From Pseudomonas guariconensis (lineage in GTDB: Bacteria > Pseudomonadota > Gammaproteobacteria > Pseudomonadales > Pseudomonadaceae): a DNA stretch of 64,000 nt. The stretch is taken from the NCBI RefSeq assembly GCF_015680235.1, contig NZ_JADLJL010000001.1, positions 124,001 to 188,000 on the forward strand. Direction: 5' to 3'. A program made the position numbers and the translations under genes. The notes below the pieces were generated by a model. It was given only the letters and a program-made list of their open reading frames with translations, was not told where the DNA came from and ran no database searches. This document shows positions 26,133 to 34,553 of the stretch, in pieces. Within the stretch, counting starts at the first letter, position 1. Each line of letters starts with the position of its first letter.

Positions 26133-26285
26133 ATGACCACGATCCTCATCATCATTCTGATCCTGCTGCTGATTGGTGGCTTGCCAGTGTTCCCCCACTC
26201 CCGCTCATGGGGCTATGGCCCCTCCGGCATCGTCGGTGTGGTGCTGGTCGTGCTGCTGGTGCTGTTGTTGATCGGCTACATATGA
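26133..26285 (+). CDS. DUF3309 small membrane protein
   Basis: A 50-residue peptide with two hydrophobic segments (residues 3-18, TILIIILILLLIGGLP, and 32-49) separated by PHSRSWGYGPSG. This pattern matches DUF3309, a family of very short two-helix membrane proteins found in many proteobacteria. The start is supported by AAGGA ten bases upstream. Function unknown. The gene is followed directly by a REP pair that may serve as its terminator. Confidence 0.75.
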   Translation: MTTILIIILILLLIGGLPVFPHSRSWGYGPSGIVGVVLVVLLVLLLIGYI

Positions 26286-26311
26286 GTTGGTCAAGCAATT
26301 GGGGCCGCTAC

Positions 26312-26375
26312 GCACCCCATCGCGGGCAAGCCCGCTCCCACACCTGAGGAGCGGGCTTGCCCCGCGATGGGGTGC
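26312..26375. repeat. Inverted REP pair forming a long hairpin
   Basis: Two REP elements face each other around a loop of about nine bases (CACACCTGA). The arms, about 27 bp each, are complementary except for one extra C, extending outside the REP core to GCACCCC/GGGGTGC. It sits between convergent genes and probably works as a bidirectional terminator. Confidence 0.88.
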
Positions 26376-26403
26376 ATGGCAGCCCCATTGAATCAATCGG
26401 CGT

Positions 26404-27135
26404 TCAAGGATGCGCGAGTCTGCGCCGCTGCCGCAGGCATACATAGCCCAACCCCAGCACTGCGATCGCTAACGCCGTCAGCAGCCCCACGATCTCCCGG
26501 CTGTACCGGCCCATCCAGGCGGGGAAACCGACCAGCTCGCGGTAGACCTGCACATCAGCCGCTCCACCCGCATGCCGGATGCTGATCCCGCCCTGACGGA
26601 TCAGTGAATAGTCCGAGTCGAAATAGACCCACACCTTGCACGTCCCTTCCCGCCCGATCCCGCCGATCTCGACGGTGCCGGTGGGGGCCTGGACGATGGT
26701 GTCGTTGCCCGCCTCGTCACGAATCTGCACCAACCCCTTGGCTGGCAGGCGGATGTGCACGTCCTTTAGCGGTGCCTGGCCCTTGTTGCGCAGCTCGATG
26801 AGCAACCCGGTGCGATGGTCCACAAGCCCTGCCTCGAAAGGTTTGGCGAACAGCTGCAGGTAGGGTGCCTGGGCCAGATCGACCAGCCTGTCGACCTGCT
26901 GGTGACTGAGCGCCCCCTTGCCGATAGCGCTGACCTGCTCGTGCAGGCGCTCGTACTTGAGCAGGTCATTGGTGGTGCTGATGCGTTCGCTGAACTGGCT
27001 CGGGTAAGTCAGGTACGCGTAGGTCAGGCGAGCCTCGAGTCCGCTGTCGTCCTTGAGCAGCGTATACAGCGCTGCGACGGAGGTCGCGACCACCAGCACA
27101 CCCACGAGGGCTTTCCCGACTTTTTCCCAGCTCAC
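26404..27135 (-). CDS. Membrane protein of unknown function with two terminal helices
   Basis: A 243-aa protein I do not recognise. The GTG start at 27135 (VSWEKVGKALVGVLVV) is preceded by GAAGGAA; longer in-frame readings run into the promoter of the divergent VOC gene. Residues 8-25 form one membrane helix and 210-232 another (YSREIVGLLTALAIAVLGLGYVCL), ending in a basic tail QRRRLAHP. The roughly 180 residues between them are probably periplasmic and include a beta-rich segment (TGLLIELRNKGQAPLKDVHIRLP) like a small beta-sandwich. It stands alone. Confidence 0.65.
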   Translation of the reverse strand: MSWEKVGKALVGVLVVATSVAALYTLLKDDSGLEARLTYAYLTYPSQFSERISTTNDLLKYERLHEQVSAIGKGALSHQQVDRLVDLAQAPYLQLFAKPFEAGLVDHRTGLLIELRNKGQAPLKDVHIRLPAKGLVQIRDEAGNDTIVQAPTGTVEIGGIGREGTCKVWVYFDSDYSLIRQGGISIRHAGGAADVQVYRELVGFPAWMGRYSREIVGLLTALAIAVLGLGYVCLRQRRRLAHP

Positions 27136-27319
27136 CTTGGCGGTTCCTTCTTTCGCTGTAGGGGGCGATATGAAATGGCCGGCAAAGGGTGCCAAGAACC
27201 ACCGGTTGTAGCAAGCGCAAGGGCCTTCTGATGCACCGAACCACAATGACACACTTATGTTTTTTTGTGCCATTATAGGCCGCACAAGAATAAATACGTG
27301 CCATAGCGAGGCCTGCGCC

Positions 27320-27826
27320 ATGCAAGACAGCTCCCCAAACGCCTTCGACCAGATCGGTTTCGTCGTCGACAACCTCGACCAGAGCATCCAGCACTGGCTG
27401 CAACACATGGGTGTCGGGCCCTGGACCCTGTTTCGCGATATCGAACTGCAGGGCCACTACCGCGAGCAACCGGTCCAGGTGCGAATGCACGTAGCCCTGG
27501 CCTACCGCGGCGACCTGCAGATCGAGCTGATCCAGCCCCTTGGCGACGGCCCTTCCCCCTACCGCGATGCCCGGGGCATGCACCACATGGCCTGGGTGGT
27601 CAGCGAACTGGACAGCGCCGTTGCCGGCTTGTGCCAACGCGGCTTGCAGCCGGTGTTCCAAGCCGGCAATGCAGCCACCCGCGTGTGCTACCTGGAAAAC
27701 CCCGCCGAACCAGGCGTGCTGTTCGAAGTCATCGAAGGCGCCGGCCTGCGCCAGATGATCGACCACGGCATCGCCCAGGCACGCGACTGGGATGGCGAAC
27801 AGCCGATCCGGGTCGTCGCCGCCTGA
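27320..27826 (+). CDS. VOC family protein (glyoxalase-like)
   Basis: A 168-aa vicinal-oxygen-chelate protein. Motifs include FDQIGFVVDNLDQSIQHWLQHMGVGPW near residues 9-34, then ELIQP, GMHHMAWVVSELD near 87-99 and a C-terminal LFEVIEG. The spacing of Gln/His and Glu residues suits metal binding, as in epimerases and dioxygenases of this fold. Start ATG 27320 has GAGG upstream. It is followed 65 bases later by a hydroxysteroid-dehydrogenase-like SDR, likely in one operon, so it may act on a related compound. The reaction is unknown. Confidence 0.8.
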   Translation: MQDSSPNAFDQIGFVVDNLDQSIQHWLQHMGVGPWTLFRDIELQGHYREQPVQVRMHVALAYRGDLQIELIQPLGDGPSPYRDARGMHHMAWVVSELDSAVAGLCQRGLQPVFQAGNAATRVCYLENPAEPGVLFEVIEGAGLRQMIDHGIAQARDWDGEQPIRVVAA

Positions 27827-27891
27827 GCATTTATCCAATGCCCGCGGCATACCGCCCGGGCTATTTCAAGGCAGTAGAGAGGAGCTATACG

Positions 27892-28647
27892 ATGAGTCGA
27901 TTGGCAGGCAAGGTCGCGCTGATCACCGGTGCTGCGCGCGGCCAGGGTGCAGAGGAAGCACGGCGGTTCGTTGCCGAAGGCGCGAAGGTGATGATCGCCG
28001 ATGTGCTGGAACCCGAAGGCCAGGCGTTGGCCGCCGAGCTGGGCGAAGCCGCGTGTTTCCAGCCTCTTGATGTGACCTGCGCCGAACAGTGGCAGGCTGC
28101 GGTCGAGGTGATCCAGGCCCGGTTCGGCAAGCTGGATGTGCTGGTCAACAACGCCGCGATCCTGCGCATGGCGCCGCTGGAGCATTGTTCGCTGGAGGAT
28201 TACCGGCGGGTGATCGAGGTCAACCAGGTCGGCTGCTGGCTGGGCATGAAGTCGGTGCTGGCGGCCATGCGCCAGGCGGGCGGCGGCTCGATCGTCAATG
28301 TGTCGTCGACCGCCGGCATGGAGGGCGTGGCGTATGGCACGGCCTATTCGGCAAGCAAGTTCGCCGTGCGTGGCATGACCAAGTCGGCAGCGCTGGAGCT
28401 CGGTGCCAGCGGGATCCGCGTCAATTCGGTGCACCCGGGAGGGATCGATACGGCGATGGCGCGACCGCCGGAAATGGCCGACTTCGACCCGGCGCAGGTC
28501 TACAAGGGCTTGCCCATCCCGCGTATCGGCCAGCCGGCGGAAGTGGCCAATCTGGTGCTGTTCCTGGCCAGCGACGAGTCCAGCTATTGCACGGGCTCGG
28601 AGTTCATCATCGACGGCGGCATGCTGGCGGGGACCGCGTTCGGTTGA
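27892..28647 (+). CDS. SDR oxidoreductase, 3-alpha/20-beta-hydroxysteroid dehydrogenase-like
   Basis: A 251-aa classical short-chain dehydrogenase. The cofactor motif is TGAARGQG at residues 13-20, NNAAIL follows at about 86-91, and the catalytic Ser-Tyr-Lys triad lies in NVSSTAGM and YSASKFA near residues 138-157. The sequence resembles mycobacterial FabG3 (20-beta-hydroxysteroid dehydrogenase), including the stretches SKFAVRGMTKSAALELG and FLASDESSYCTGSEFIIDGG. It would oxidise or reduce a hydroxyl/keto pair on a polycyclic substrate. A strong GAGAGGAG ribosome binding site precedes it. It is probably co-transcribed with the VOC gene. Confidence 0.85.
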   Translation: MSRLAGKVALITGAARGQGAEEARRFVAEGAKVMIADVLEPEGQALAAELGEAACFQPLDVTCAEQWQAAVEVIQARFGKLDVLVNNAAILRMAPLEHCSLEDYRRVIEVNQVGCWLGMKSVLAAMRQAGGGSIVNVSSTAGMEGVAYGTAYSASKFAVRGMTKSAALELGASGIRVNSVHPGGIDTAMARPPEMADFDPAQVYKGLPIPRIGQPAEVANLVLFLASDESSYCTGSEFIIDGGMLAGTAFG

Positions 28648-28684
28648 GGCGCAGGGGGCCCGCTGCCCCCCATCACGGTGGCCT

Positions 28685-28752
28685 TGATCGCAGGACAAGC
28701 CTGCTCCCACAGCCGCGCGGTGCTTGTGGGAACGGGCTTGCCCCGCGATTGG
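28685..28752. repeat. Inverted REP pair between convergent genes
   Basis: REP cores at 28686-28711 and 28726-28750 face each other in the gap between the SDR and the convergent flavoprotein gene, and could terminate both transcripts. Confidence 0.82.
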
Positions 28753-28789
28753 GTCGGCCCTGCCTATGGCAAGAACCGACCCAGCAGCG

Positions 28790-30547
28790 TCAATGGGTGG
28801 CGCCCTCAGCCACTCTTTCGGGCTGTTCGATGGGCACCTGGCGCGCCAGGTGGTTCGCCGCGATATAGCCGAAGGTCATCGCCGGGCCGATGGTCGAACC
28901 TGGGCCCGGGTAGGTCTTGCCCATCAATGCCGCACTGGTGTTGCCGATGGCGTACAGGCCCTCGATCACCGAGCCGTCAGGGCGCAATACACGGGCATCG
29001 GCATCGGTGCACAGGCCGCCCTTGGTGCCCAGCTCACCGGCATCGATACGCAGCGCATAGTAAGGCGCCCGCTCCAGCGGCCCCAGGCAAGGGTTGGGTC
29101 GGCAGTTGCTGTCACCGTAGTAACGGTCGAACAGGCTGGCGCCTTTGCCGAAGTCCTCGTCGACACCCTGGGCGGCCTGTTGATTGAGGCGGCGCACACT
29201 CTGCTCCAACCCTGCTGCATCCACCCCGATCTTGCCCGCTAATGCCGCCAGGCTGTCGGCGCGGTAGATCACCTTGTCCAGCCAGCCTTCGGGAATCTTG
29301 CTGTCCGGCTGCACCGAGCCTGGCAACAGCACACCGCAGGGGTAGCGCTTGCGGTATTCGGCATCGAAGATCAGCCATGCCGGCACGTTGGCACCGCTGC
29401 GCTGCTGGTCGGCGTACATCGCGTAGATGATGTCCGGATAAGGGGCGGCCTCGTTGACGAAACGCTGGCCGTTACCGTTGACCATGATGCAGCGGGGAAA
29501 TGCCCGCTCGACGAACAGCGCACGCTGCTTCTCCTCGCCCGGCACGTGCACGGTAGGTGCGCCCCAGGTGTGGCTCATCAAGGCCACCCCGGCGCCCTGC
29601 TCCAGGCCCACCCGGATCCCATCGCCATTGTTGATCGGCGGTGCGGCGGTCCACTGGGCACGGGTCGGGCTGGGCAGGTACTGCTCACGCATGAGCTGGT
29701 TGGCCTCGAAACCGCCACACCCCAGGATGACGCCGAATGCGGCACGCACGTTCAACGGCCGGCCCTGGCGTTCGACCAGCACGCCACTGACCTTGCCGTC
29801 ATGGCTATGCAGGGCGCGCATCGGTGCCTGCAACCACAGCTCGATGCCCCGCGCCAGCATCGCCGCGCGCAGGCTGGCGACCAACGCATTGCCCAAGGTC
29901 AGGCGTCGATCCCGGGGCGTGCGCCGGCGCCAACGCAGGTCGGCCATGTAGCCAAGGCCCAGGCGCGCGGTGAGCCAGAGCCAGCCAGGCTCCTTGGCCA
30001 AGATGGTATGGGCCTCCACCTGGGTCATGGCAATGCGCCCGGCGATCAGTGTCGCAGGCGACGGCGCACGCAGGCGCTGGAACTCCTCGCCCAGGCGCGC
30101 CGCATCGAAGCTGGCCGGTTCCATGGTGCGATAGCCAGGCTTGCCGCCCTCGCGCTCGGGGTAGTAGTCAGGGTAGCGCGGCACTGCACGGAAGTAGGTC
30201 TGGGCCTGCGCGGCCAGGTAGCCGACCATCCTGGGCCCCTGCTCCAGGTAGGCATCCATGCGCGCCGGGTCGTACTCCTCACCTACGGTCGCGCGCAGGT
30301 AGGCCTGGGCCTCTTCCCGTGAATCGCTGCCGCCGAGCCCTTCGATCTGATCGTTGCACGGGATCCAGATACCGCCGCCGGAAATCGCCGTGGTGCCCCC
30401 ATATTCGGCCGCCTTTTCCACCATCAGGACCGACAGGCCCTGGTCATGGGCCCGTAGCGCCGCGGTCATGGCTCCGGCCCCGGAGCCGACCACGACCACG
30501 TCGTACACGGCATCCCAGTGCACGGCATGGGTATTGTCATTGTTCAT
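28790..30547 (-). CDS. FAD-dependent 3-ketosteroid-1-dehydrogenase-like protein
   Basis: A 585-aa flavoprotein of the fumarate reductase/KstD superfamily. The FAD-binding motif VVVVGSGAGAMTAALRA lies at residues 16-32, followed by EKAAEYGGTTAISGGGIWIP near 44-63. The C-terminal block KTYPGPGSTIGPAMTFGYIAA near 545-565 matches the catalytic Tyr-x-Gly-x-Gly segment of 3-ketosteroid-1-dehydrogenases. It should introduce a double bond next to a ring ketone of a steroid- or terpenoid-like substrate. Start 30547 (MNNDNTHAV) has GGGGGAGG upstream. It diverges from a TetR gene, the likely regulator. Confidence 0.82.
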   Translation of the reverse strand: MNNDNTHAVHWDAVYDVVVVGSGAGAMTAALRAHDQGLSVLMVEKAAEYGGTTAISGGGIWIPCNDQIEGLGGSDSREEAQAYLRATVGEEYDPARMDAYLEQGPRMVGYLAAQAQTYFRAVPRYPDYYPEREGGKPGYRTMEPASFDAARLGEEFQRLRAPSPATLIAGRIAMTQVEAHTILAKEPGWLWLTARLGLGYMADLRWRRRTPRDRRLTLGNALVASLRAAMLARGIELWLQAPMRALHSHDGKVSGVLVERQGRPLNVRAAFGVILGCGGFEANQLMREQYLPSPTRAQWTAAPPINNGDGIRVGLEQGAGVALMSHTWGAPTVHVPGEEKQRALFVERAFPRCIMVNGNGQRFVNEAAPYPDIIYAMYADQQRSGANVPAWLIFDAEYRKRYPCGVLLPGSVQPDSKIPEGWLDKVIYRADSLAALAGKIGVDAAGLEQSVRRLNQQAAQGVDEDFGKGASLFDRYYGDSNCRPNPCLGPLERAPYYALRIDAGELGTKGGLCTDADARVLRPDGSVIEGLYAIGNTSAALMGKTYPGPGSTIGPAMTFGYIAANHLARQVPIEQPERVAEGATH

Positions 30548-30606
30548 CGATGCACCTCCCCCGTTGGCGGCCATAGGGCCGCATGGCATTCCATGGAAAA
30601 TCACTA

Positions 30607-30644
30607 TGTCACATATTTTATATTTTGAGTCATTGCGTGTCACA
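30607..30644. promoter_or_regulatory. Repeated TGTCACA motif in the divergent flavoprotein/TetR promoter region
   Basis: TGTCACA occurs at 30607-30613 and 30638-30644, flanking a very AT-rich core (ATATTTTATATTTTGAG). The nonamer GTCATTGCG at 30629-30637 has a near copy, GTCATTGTG, on the minus strand at 27250-27242, upstream of the VOC gene. These are candidate binding sites for the TetR protein. Confidence 0.4.
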
Positions 30645-30716
30645 AAAATTTGCAGCCGTGCCATTTGCTGCGACAATCGCGGTCGCTCGAGAACAAACGA
30701 ATGAAGGTGTGTCGCC

Positions 30717-31307
30717 ATGACCCGACAACTGCGCTGGGGTGACGCCAGCCGAATGGACAGCGCCGAGCAAGGGCGCCAGCAAATCCTGGAATGCGCACTG
30801 GCCGCGATGATCGAACTGGGCCCGGACGGTTTCGCCATCGATGACGTGGCCCGCCGCGCCAATATTTCCCGGCGCACGCTGTACCGTTACTTCGCAACCA
30901 AGAACGAGCTGGTCCAGGCGGTGATCAGCAGCGAGAACGCCGCTTTCTTCAGCGCCATGCAGGAGCAATTGAGCGCTTTCGAAGACGACTTCGAGCGCTA
31001 CCTGGAGGAATGCCTGTGCTTCGCCGTGCGCTACCGCGACCAGCATCGGGGTGGTTTTCACCAGGGCTACCTGGCCAAGGCGGCCAGCCCTGAGGTGTTC
31101 GCTTACATCCTCGAGGACATCGCGCCGCTATGGCAGCAGGTGCTGGCCGGCCCGTTCGAGGCCTGTGCCGCCCGCCATGGCGGTGCTGCCAACCTGGCCG
31201 ACTGTATTGCCTTGGTCAGCCGGCTATGCCTGGCCTATTGCCTGGTGCCCGCCGATGAGGTGCAGATCCGCAAGCAGGTACGCCTGTTGCGCCACCTGGG
31301 CGCCTGA
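30717..31307 (+). CDS. TetR family transcriptional regulator
   Basis: A 196-aa TetR protein. The helix-turn-helix is at residues about 22-68 (QQILECALAAMIELGPDGFAIDDVARRANI, then SRRTLYRYFATKNELVQAV). The ligand domain follows. ATG at 30717 has AAGG upstream. Because it is divergent from the 3-ketosteroid-1-dehydrogenase-like gene, I infer that it represses that gene and itself and responds to a substrate or intermediate of the cluster. Confidence 0.87.
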   Translation: MTRQLRWGDASRMDSAEQGRQQILECALAAMIELGPDGFAIDDVARRANISRRTLYRYFATKNELVQAVISSENAAFFSAMQEQLSAFEDDFERYLEECLCFAVRYRDQHRGGFHQGYLAKAASPEVFAYILEDIAPLWQQVLAGPFEACAARHGGAANLADCIALVSRLCLAYCLVPADEVQIRKQVRLLRHLGA

Positions 31308-31311
31308 CCGC

Positions 31312-31485
31312 TCAGGGCAACAGGCGCATCGCGCTGGGCACCGGCATGTAGCAAGGCTGGTAGTTGGGCTGACAGTAATAGGCCAGGCTCAATGGCATGG
31401 GCAGGGGGCGTGTCAACGCGGCCACATAGGCAGCAGCGAAGGCACACACGATCAGGGTCAGGCAAAATCTTGTTGTTGTTTTCAT
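31312..31485 (-). CDS. Small secreted or membrane peptide of unknown function
   Basis: A 57-residue peptide starting at 31485 with GAGGAATGG upstream. It has an N-terminal hydrophobic helix (TTTRFCLTLIVCAFAAAYVAALT) and a short tail with PNYQPCYMPVPSAM. It converges with the TetR gene four bases away and lies downstream of the esterase gene on the same strand. A palindromic operator candidate lies 63-84 bases upstream of its start. No homologue is recognised; it could be a leader-type or accessory peptide. Confidence 0.5.
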   Translation of the reverse strand: MKTTTRFCLTLIVCAFAAAYVAALTRPLPMPLSLAYYCQPNYQPCYMPVPSAMRLLP

Positions 31486-31547
31486 GACCATTCCTCTACA
31501 CAGGAGGGGGATGTATGAAGCCAGACTAGAATTGCCGCGCACCGCCC

Positions 31548-31569
31548 GCCTCGTCCAAACGGACGAGGC
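31548..31569. promoter_or_regulatory. Palindromic operator candidate, copy A
   Basis: GCCTCGTCC-AAAC-GGACGAGGC, a perfect 9-bp inverted repeat. Read on the minus strand its core, TCGTCCGTTTGGACGA, differs from copy B (33382-33397) at only two of 16 positions. It lies between the esterase gene and the small peptide gene. Confidence 0.7.
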
Positions 31570-31578
31570 AAGCAACGC

Positions 31579-32505
31579 TCAGCACAGTGCCCGGCGGATA
31601 TCGGCGCAGGCGCCCTGCAGGGCGCGGGCCGCCGCCTCGACGAACGGTGCCATGCTGACGAACCCATGCACCATGCCTTCGCAACGCGCCAGGCGCACCG
31701 CAACACCCGCGGCCTGCAAGCGTTCGGCGAAGGCTTCGCCTTCATCGCGCAGGGGATCGTACTCGGCGGTCAGCAAGGTGGTGGGCGGCAACCCTTGCAG
31801 GCGTTCGTCACGCAGGGGCGAAGCCAGGGGGTCGTCCCCCTGCCCCGCGTGCTCCAGGTATTGCGCCCAGAACCAGCCCATCATGGCCCGGGACAACAGG
31901 TAGCCTTCGGCGAAGTCGGCATAAGAAGCGCTGTCGCAGGCGGCGTCCGTGACCGGGTAGAACAGGCATTGGTGACGAATGGCCGGCCCCTGCCGCTCAC
32001 GGGCGAGGCGGCTGACCGCGATGGCCAGGTTGCCCCCGGCGCTGTCACCGGCGACGGCCACGCGGCTGCCGTCCACGCCAAGGGCCTGGGCATGCTCCAC
32101 CAGCCAGCGGGTCGCCGCGTAGCAGTCCTCGGGAGCCGCCGGGAAGCGTGCCTCCGGCGCCAGGCGGTAGGCCACCGACACCACCACCGCGCTGGTTTCC
32201 AGGGCCAGGGTGCGGCACAGGTTGTCGTGGGTGTCCAGGTTACCGATGACGAAGCCCCCTCCATGGAAAAACACCAACAGCGGCAAAGCATCCCGCGCCA
32301 CCGGGCGATACAGGCGCGCTGCCAGCGCGCCTGCAGCACCTGCGACCTGCAGCTCGCGGACCTCCGCCATGTCAGCGCCCGGCAACGGTGGCATCAGGTT
32401 GTCGGCATGCAGGCGGTACTGGCGAGCATCGAGGGTGGCATAGTCGGGCTCGCCCTGGGCAGTGAAGCCCTGCAATACGGCGGCAAGCTGGCTATCGAGC
32501 GGCAT
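31579..32505 (-). CDS. Alpha/beta hydrolase, hormone-sensitive-lipase type esterase
   Basis: A 308-aa HSL-family esterase. The oxyanion-hole motif HGGGFVIG is near residue 82-89, the nucleophile motif GDSAGGNLA near 152-160, the catalytic Asp in EYDPLRDEG near 250 and His in VHGF near 281. It should hydrolyse carboxylic esters in the cytoplasm. Start 32505 (MPLDSQL) has AAGGAG upstream. Its start overlaps the end of the preceding SDR by 14 bases, so the two form an operon. In this neighbourhood it might open a lactone or remove an ester from the cluster's substrate. Confidence 0.88.
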   Translation of the reverse strand: MPLDSQLAAVLQGFTAQGEPDYATLDARQYRLHADNLMPPLPGADMAEVRELQVAGAAGALAARLYRPVARDALPLLVFFHGGGFVIGNLDTHDNLCRTLALETSAVVVSVAYRLAPEARFPAAPEDCYAATRWLVEHAQALGVDGSRVAVAGDSAGGNLAIAVSRLARERQGPAIRHQCLFYPVTDAACDSASYADFAEGYLLSRAMMGWFWAQYLEHAGQGDDPLASPLRDERLQGLPPTTLLTAEYDPLRDEGEAFAERLQAAGVAVRLARCEGMVHGFVSMAPFVEAAARALQGACADIRRALC

Positions 32506-33322
32506 GGGTCTCTCCTTGTACGTCGAGCATGGCAAAGCGTGGGTTGGTTTCTTCGAGGATGCTACGCAGGCGCAGCTCCAGGGCGGGTTTGAAGTCTTTG
32601 TGCGGGAGGATCCAGAAACGCTGCTGGGCGATTGCCTCGAACACCAGGGCGGCTAGTTCGCGCGGGGCCATGCCGGCGCGGATGCTGGAATCGAGCATGG
32701 CGTTCAGCGACGCCGCCGCGCCCTCGCCTGCCGAATCCGAGGCCATGATGGCACTGGCCACCGGTCCCGGACACAGCACCGAGACCGACACCGATGCCCC
32801 CACTTGCAACAGCTCGTAGTGCAGGGTCTCGGACAATGCCACCACCGCTTGCTTGGTCACGTTGTACGGGCCGAGCATCGGGCTGCTGATCAAGCCGGCC
32901 AGCGAAGCGGTGTTGACCACATGGGCCGGGCGCCCTTGCGCCAACAACAACGGCACGAAGCAGCGCACACCGTTGATCACCCCGCGCAGGTTGATGTCGA
33001 GCATGCGCTGCCACTGTGCAGCATCGATCTCCCAGCTGTAGCCGGTCTGCATCACGCCAGCGTTGTTGAACAGCAGATCGACCCCGCCGAAGCGCGCCAC
33101 CGCCGCGTCGCGCAACTGCGCGACCTGTTCGACGTCGCCCACGTCGGTGACGCAGGCCAGCACATCGGCCCCCTGCCCCTGCAGCGATGCGGCCAGGGCC
33201 ACGAGGCTGCGCTCATCGACATCCGCCAGCACCAGGCGCAGGCCCAGCTGCGCCGCATGCTCGGCAAGGCCCCGGCCAATACCGCTGGCCGCGCCGGTGA
33301 TCACTGCTACCTGTCCCGCCAT
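32492..33322 (-). CDS. SDR family oxidoreductase
   Basis: A 276-aa short-chain dehydrogenase. The cofactor motif TGAASGIGRG is at residues 9-18, NNAGVM near 84-89, and the catalytic residues are in NTASLAGLISSPMLGPYNVTKQAV near 135-158 (Ser, Tyr, Lys). Start 33322 (MAGQVAVITG) follows GCAGGAG. The substrate is unknown; the neighbours suggest a polycyclic alcohol or ketone. It is the first gene of a minus-strand operon and diverges from the KshA-like gene, with operator copy B in between. Confidence 0.87.
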   Translation of the reverse strand: MAGQVAVITGAASGIGRGLAEHAAQLGLRLVLADVDERSLVALAASLQGQGADVLACVTDVGDVEQVAQLRDAAVARFGGVDLLFNNAGVMQTGYSWEIDAAQWQRMLDINLRGVINGVRCFVPLLLAQGRPAHVVNTASLAGLISSPMLGPYNVTKQAVVALSETLHYELLQVGASVSVSVLCPGPVASAIMASDSAGEGAAASLNAMLDSSIRAGMAPRELAALVFEAIAQQRFWILPHKDFKPALELRLRSILEETNPRFAMLDVQGETHAAR

Positions 33323-33379
33323 CTTGTTCTCCTGCCCGTGGCTGATGGCTGCCAGTAGATCGGCCCGGCTGACGCCGGC

Positions 33380-33399
33380 CATCGTCCGTTCAGACGATG
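33380..33399. promoter_or_regulatory. Palindromic operator candidate, copy B
   Basis: CATCGTC-N6-GACGATG, core TCGTCCGTTCAGACGA at 33382-33397. It lies in the divergent region between the SDR operon (58 bases from its start) and the KshA-like gene (110 bases from its start), so one regulator could control both directions. Confidence 0.75.
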
Positions 33400-33509
33400 A
33401 CCGCTGCGTCACGGGCGGCAGAATCGCCTTGGTACAGCCAGACCTGTCGCCAGTGCCCGCAATGGTGCGAAACCGTCGGCGGCCCCAATACAGCACGGAG
33501 AACAACAAG

Positions 33510-34553
33510 ATGAGCACGCTGCACCGTATCGAAGCCAAATTGCTGGAAGACCGCTACGCGCGCGGTTGGCACTGCCTGGGCCTGGCCGCCCAGTACCGCG
33601 ATGGCAAGGCCCATCGCCTGGATGTGTTCGGCACCCGCCTGGTGGCCTTCCAGGGCGAGGACGGCCAGCTGAACATCCTCGACGGCTACTGCCCGCACAT
33701 GGGCGCCGACCTGAGTACCGGCTGCATCGAAGGCAACGCCATCCGCTGCCCCTTCCACAGCTGGCGCTGGAACGCCGACGGCGTATGCGACGATATTCCC
33801 TACGCCAAGCGCATTCCGCCGCGGGCCAAAATCAAGCGCTGGCCGATCATGGAGCAGAACCACCTGCTGTTCGTCTGGAACGACCCGCAAGGCAACCCGC
33901 CGATCGCCGAACAGGCCATCCCGCGCATCGACGCCTGCTACGACGAAGCCTGGGCGCACTGGGAAATTGCCGAGCTGAAGATCGATACCAACTGCCGCGA
34001 GCTGATCGACAATGTTGCCGACATGGCGCACTTCGGCACCGTGCATGGCGCGCCGGTCGATGAGTTCAGCAACGTCTTCGAGGGCCACACCGCCTCCCAG
34101 ATCATGCGGGCGCGCAGTGAACGGCTGTCCGGCGACAGCGAGCTGAACACCGTGGCCACCTACTACGGCCCGGCCTACCAGATCACCGAGATGACCGGCG
34201 CCATGGGCGGCCAGCCGATCCACTCGATCTTGCTCAACTGCCACGTGCCGATTGACCTGGACAGCTTCACCCTGCGCTATGGCGTGCTGGTGAAGAAGAT
34301 CCCGGGGCTGAGCGAGGAAGAAAACCAGGCCATCGCCAAGGCTTATGTGCAACAGGCCCAGGAGGCGTTCTACGAGGACGTGGCCATCTGGCACACCAAG
34401 ACCCGCGTAGACAACCCGCTGCTGTGCGATGGCGACGGCCCGGTGTATCAGCTGCGCCGCTGGTACGAGCAGTTCTATACCGATGTCGAGCTGCTGGCCG
34501 ATGATACCCGTGACAGCAAGCAGTTCGTCGTACGCAGCGGCGAACGCGCTTGA
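33510..34553 (+). CDS. Rieske 2Fe-2S oxygenase, 3-ketosteroid 9-alpha-hydroxylase (KshA)-like
   Basis: A 347-aa terminal oxygenase. The Rieske cluster ligands are in GYCPHMGADL (C-x-H) near residues 66-75 and RCPFHSWRW (C-x-x-H) near 87-95. The mononuclear iron site is in DNVADMAHFGTVHG near 169-182. Many stretches match KshA as I remember it, including NCREIIDNVxDMAHF, NVFEGHxASQ, ILxNCHxP and the C-terminal YQxRRWYxQFYxDV. It should hydroxylate a 3-keto-steroid-like ring using electrons from a reductase (KshB), which is not encoded in this window. GGAGAAC precedes ATG 33510. It is followed by a LuxR-type regulator. Confidence 0.87.
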   Translation: MSTLHRIEAKLLEDRYARGWHCLGLAAQYRDGKAHRLDVFGTRLVAFQGEDGQLNILDGYCPHMGADLSTGCIEGNAIRCPFHSWRWNADGVCDDIPYAKRIPPRAKIKRWPIMEQNHLLFVWNDPQGNPPIAEQAIPRIDACYDEAWAHWEIAELKIDTNCRELIDNVADMAHFGTVHGAPVDEFSNVFEGHTASQIMRARSERLSGDSELNTVATYYGPAYQITEMTGAMGGQPIHSILLNCHVPIDLDSFTLRYGVLVKKIPGLSEEENQAIAKAYVQQAQEAFYEDVAIWHTKTRVDNPLLCDGDGPVYQLRRWYEQFYTDVELLADDTRDSKQFVVRSGERA

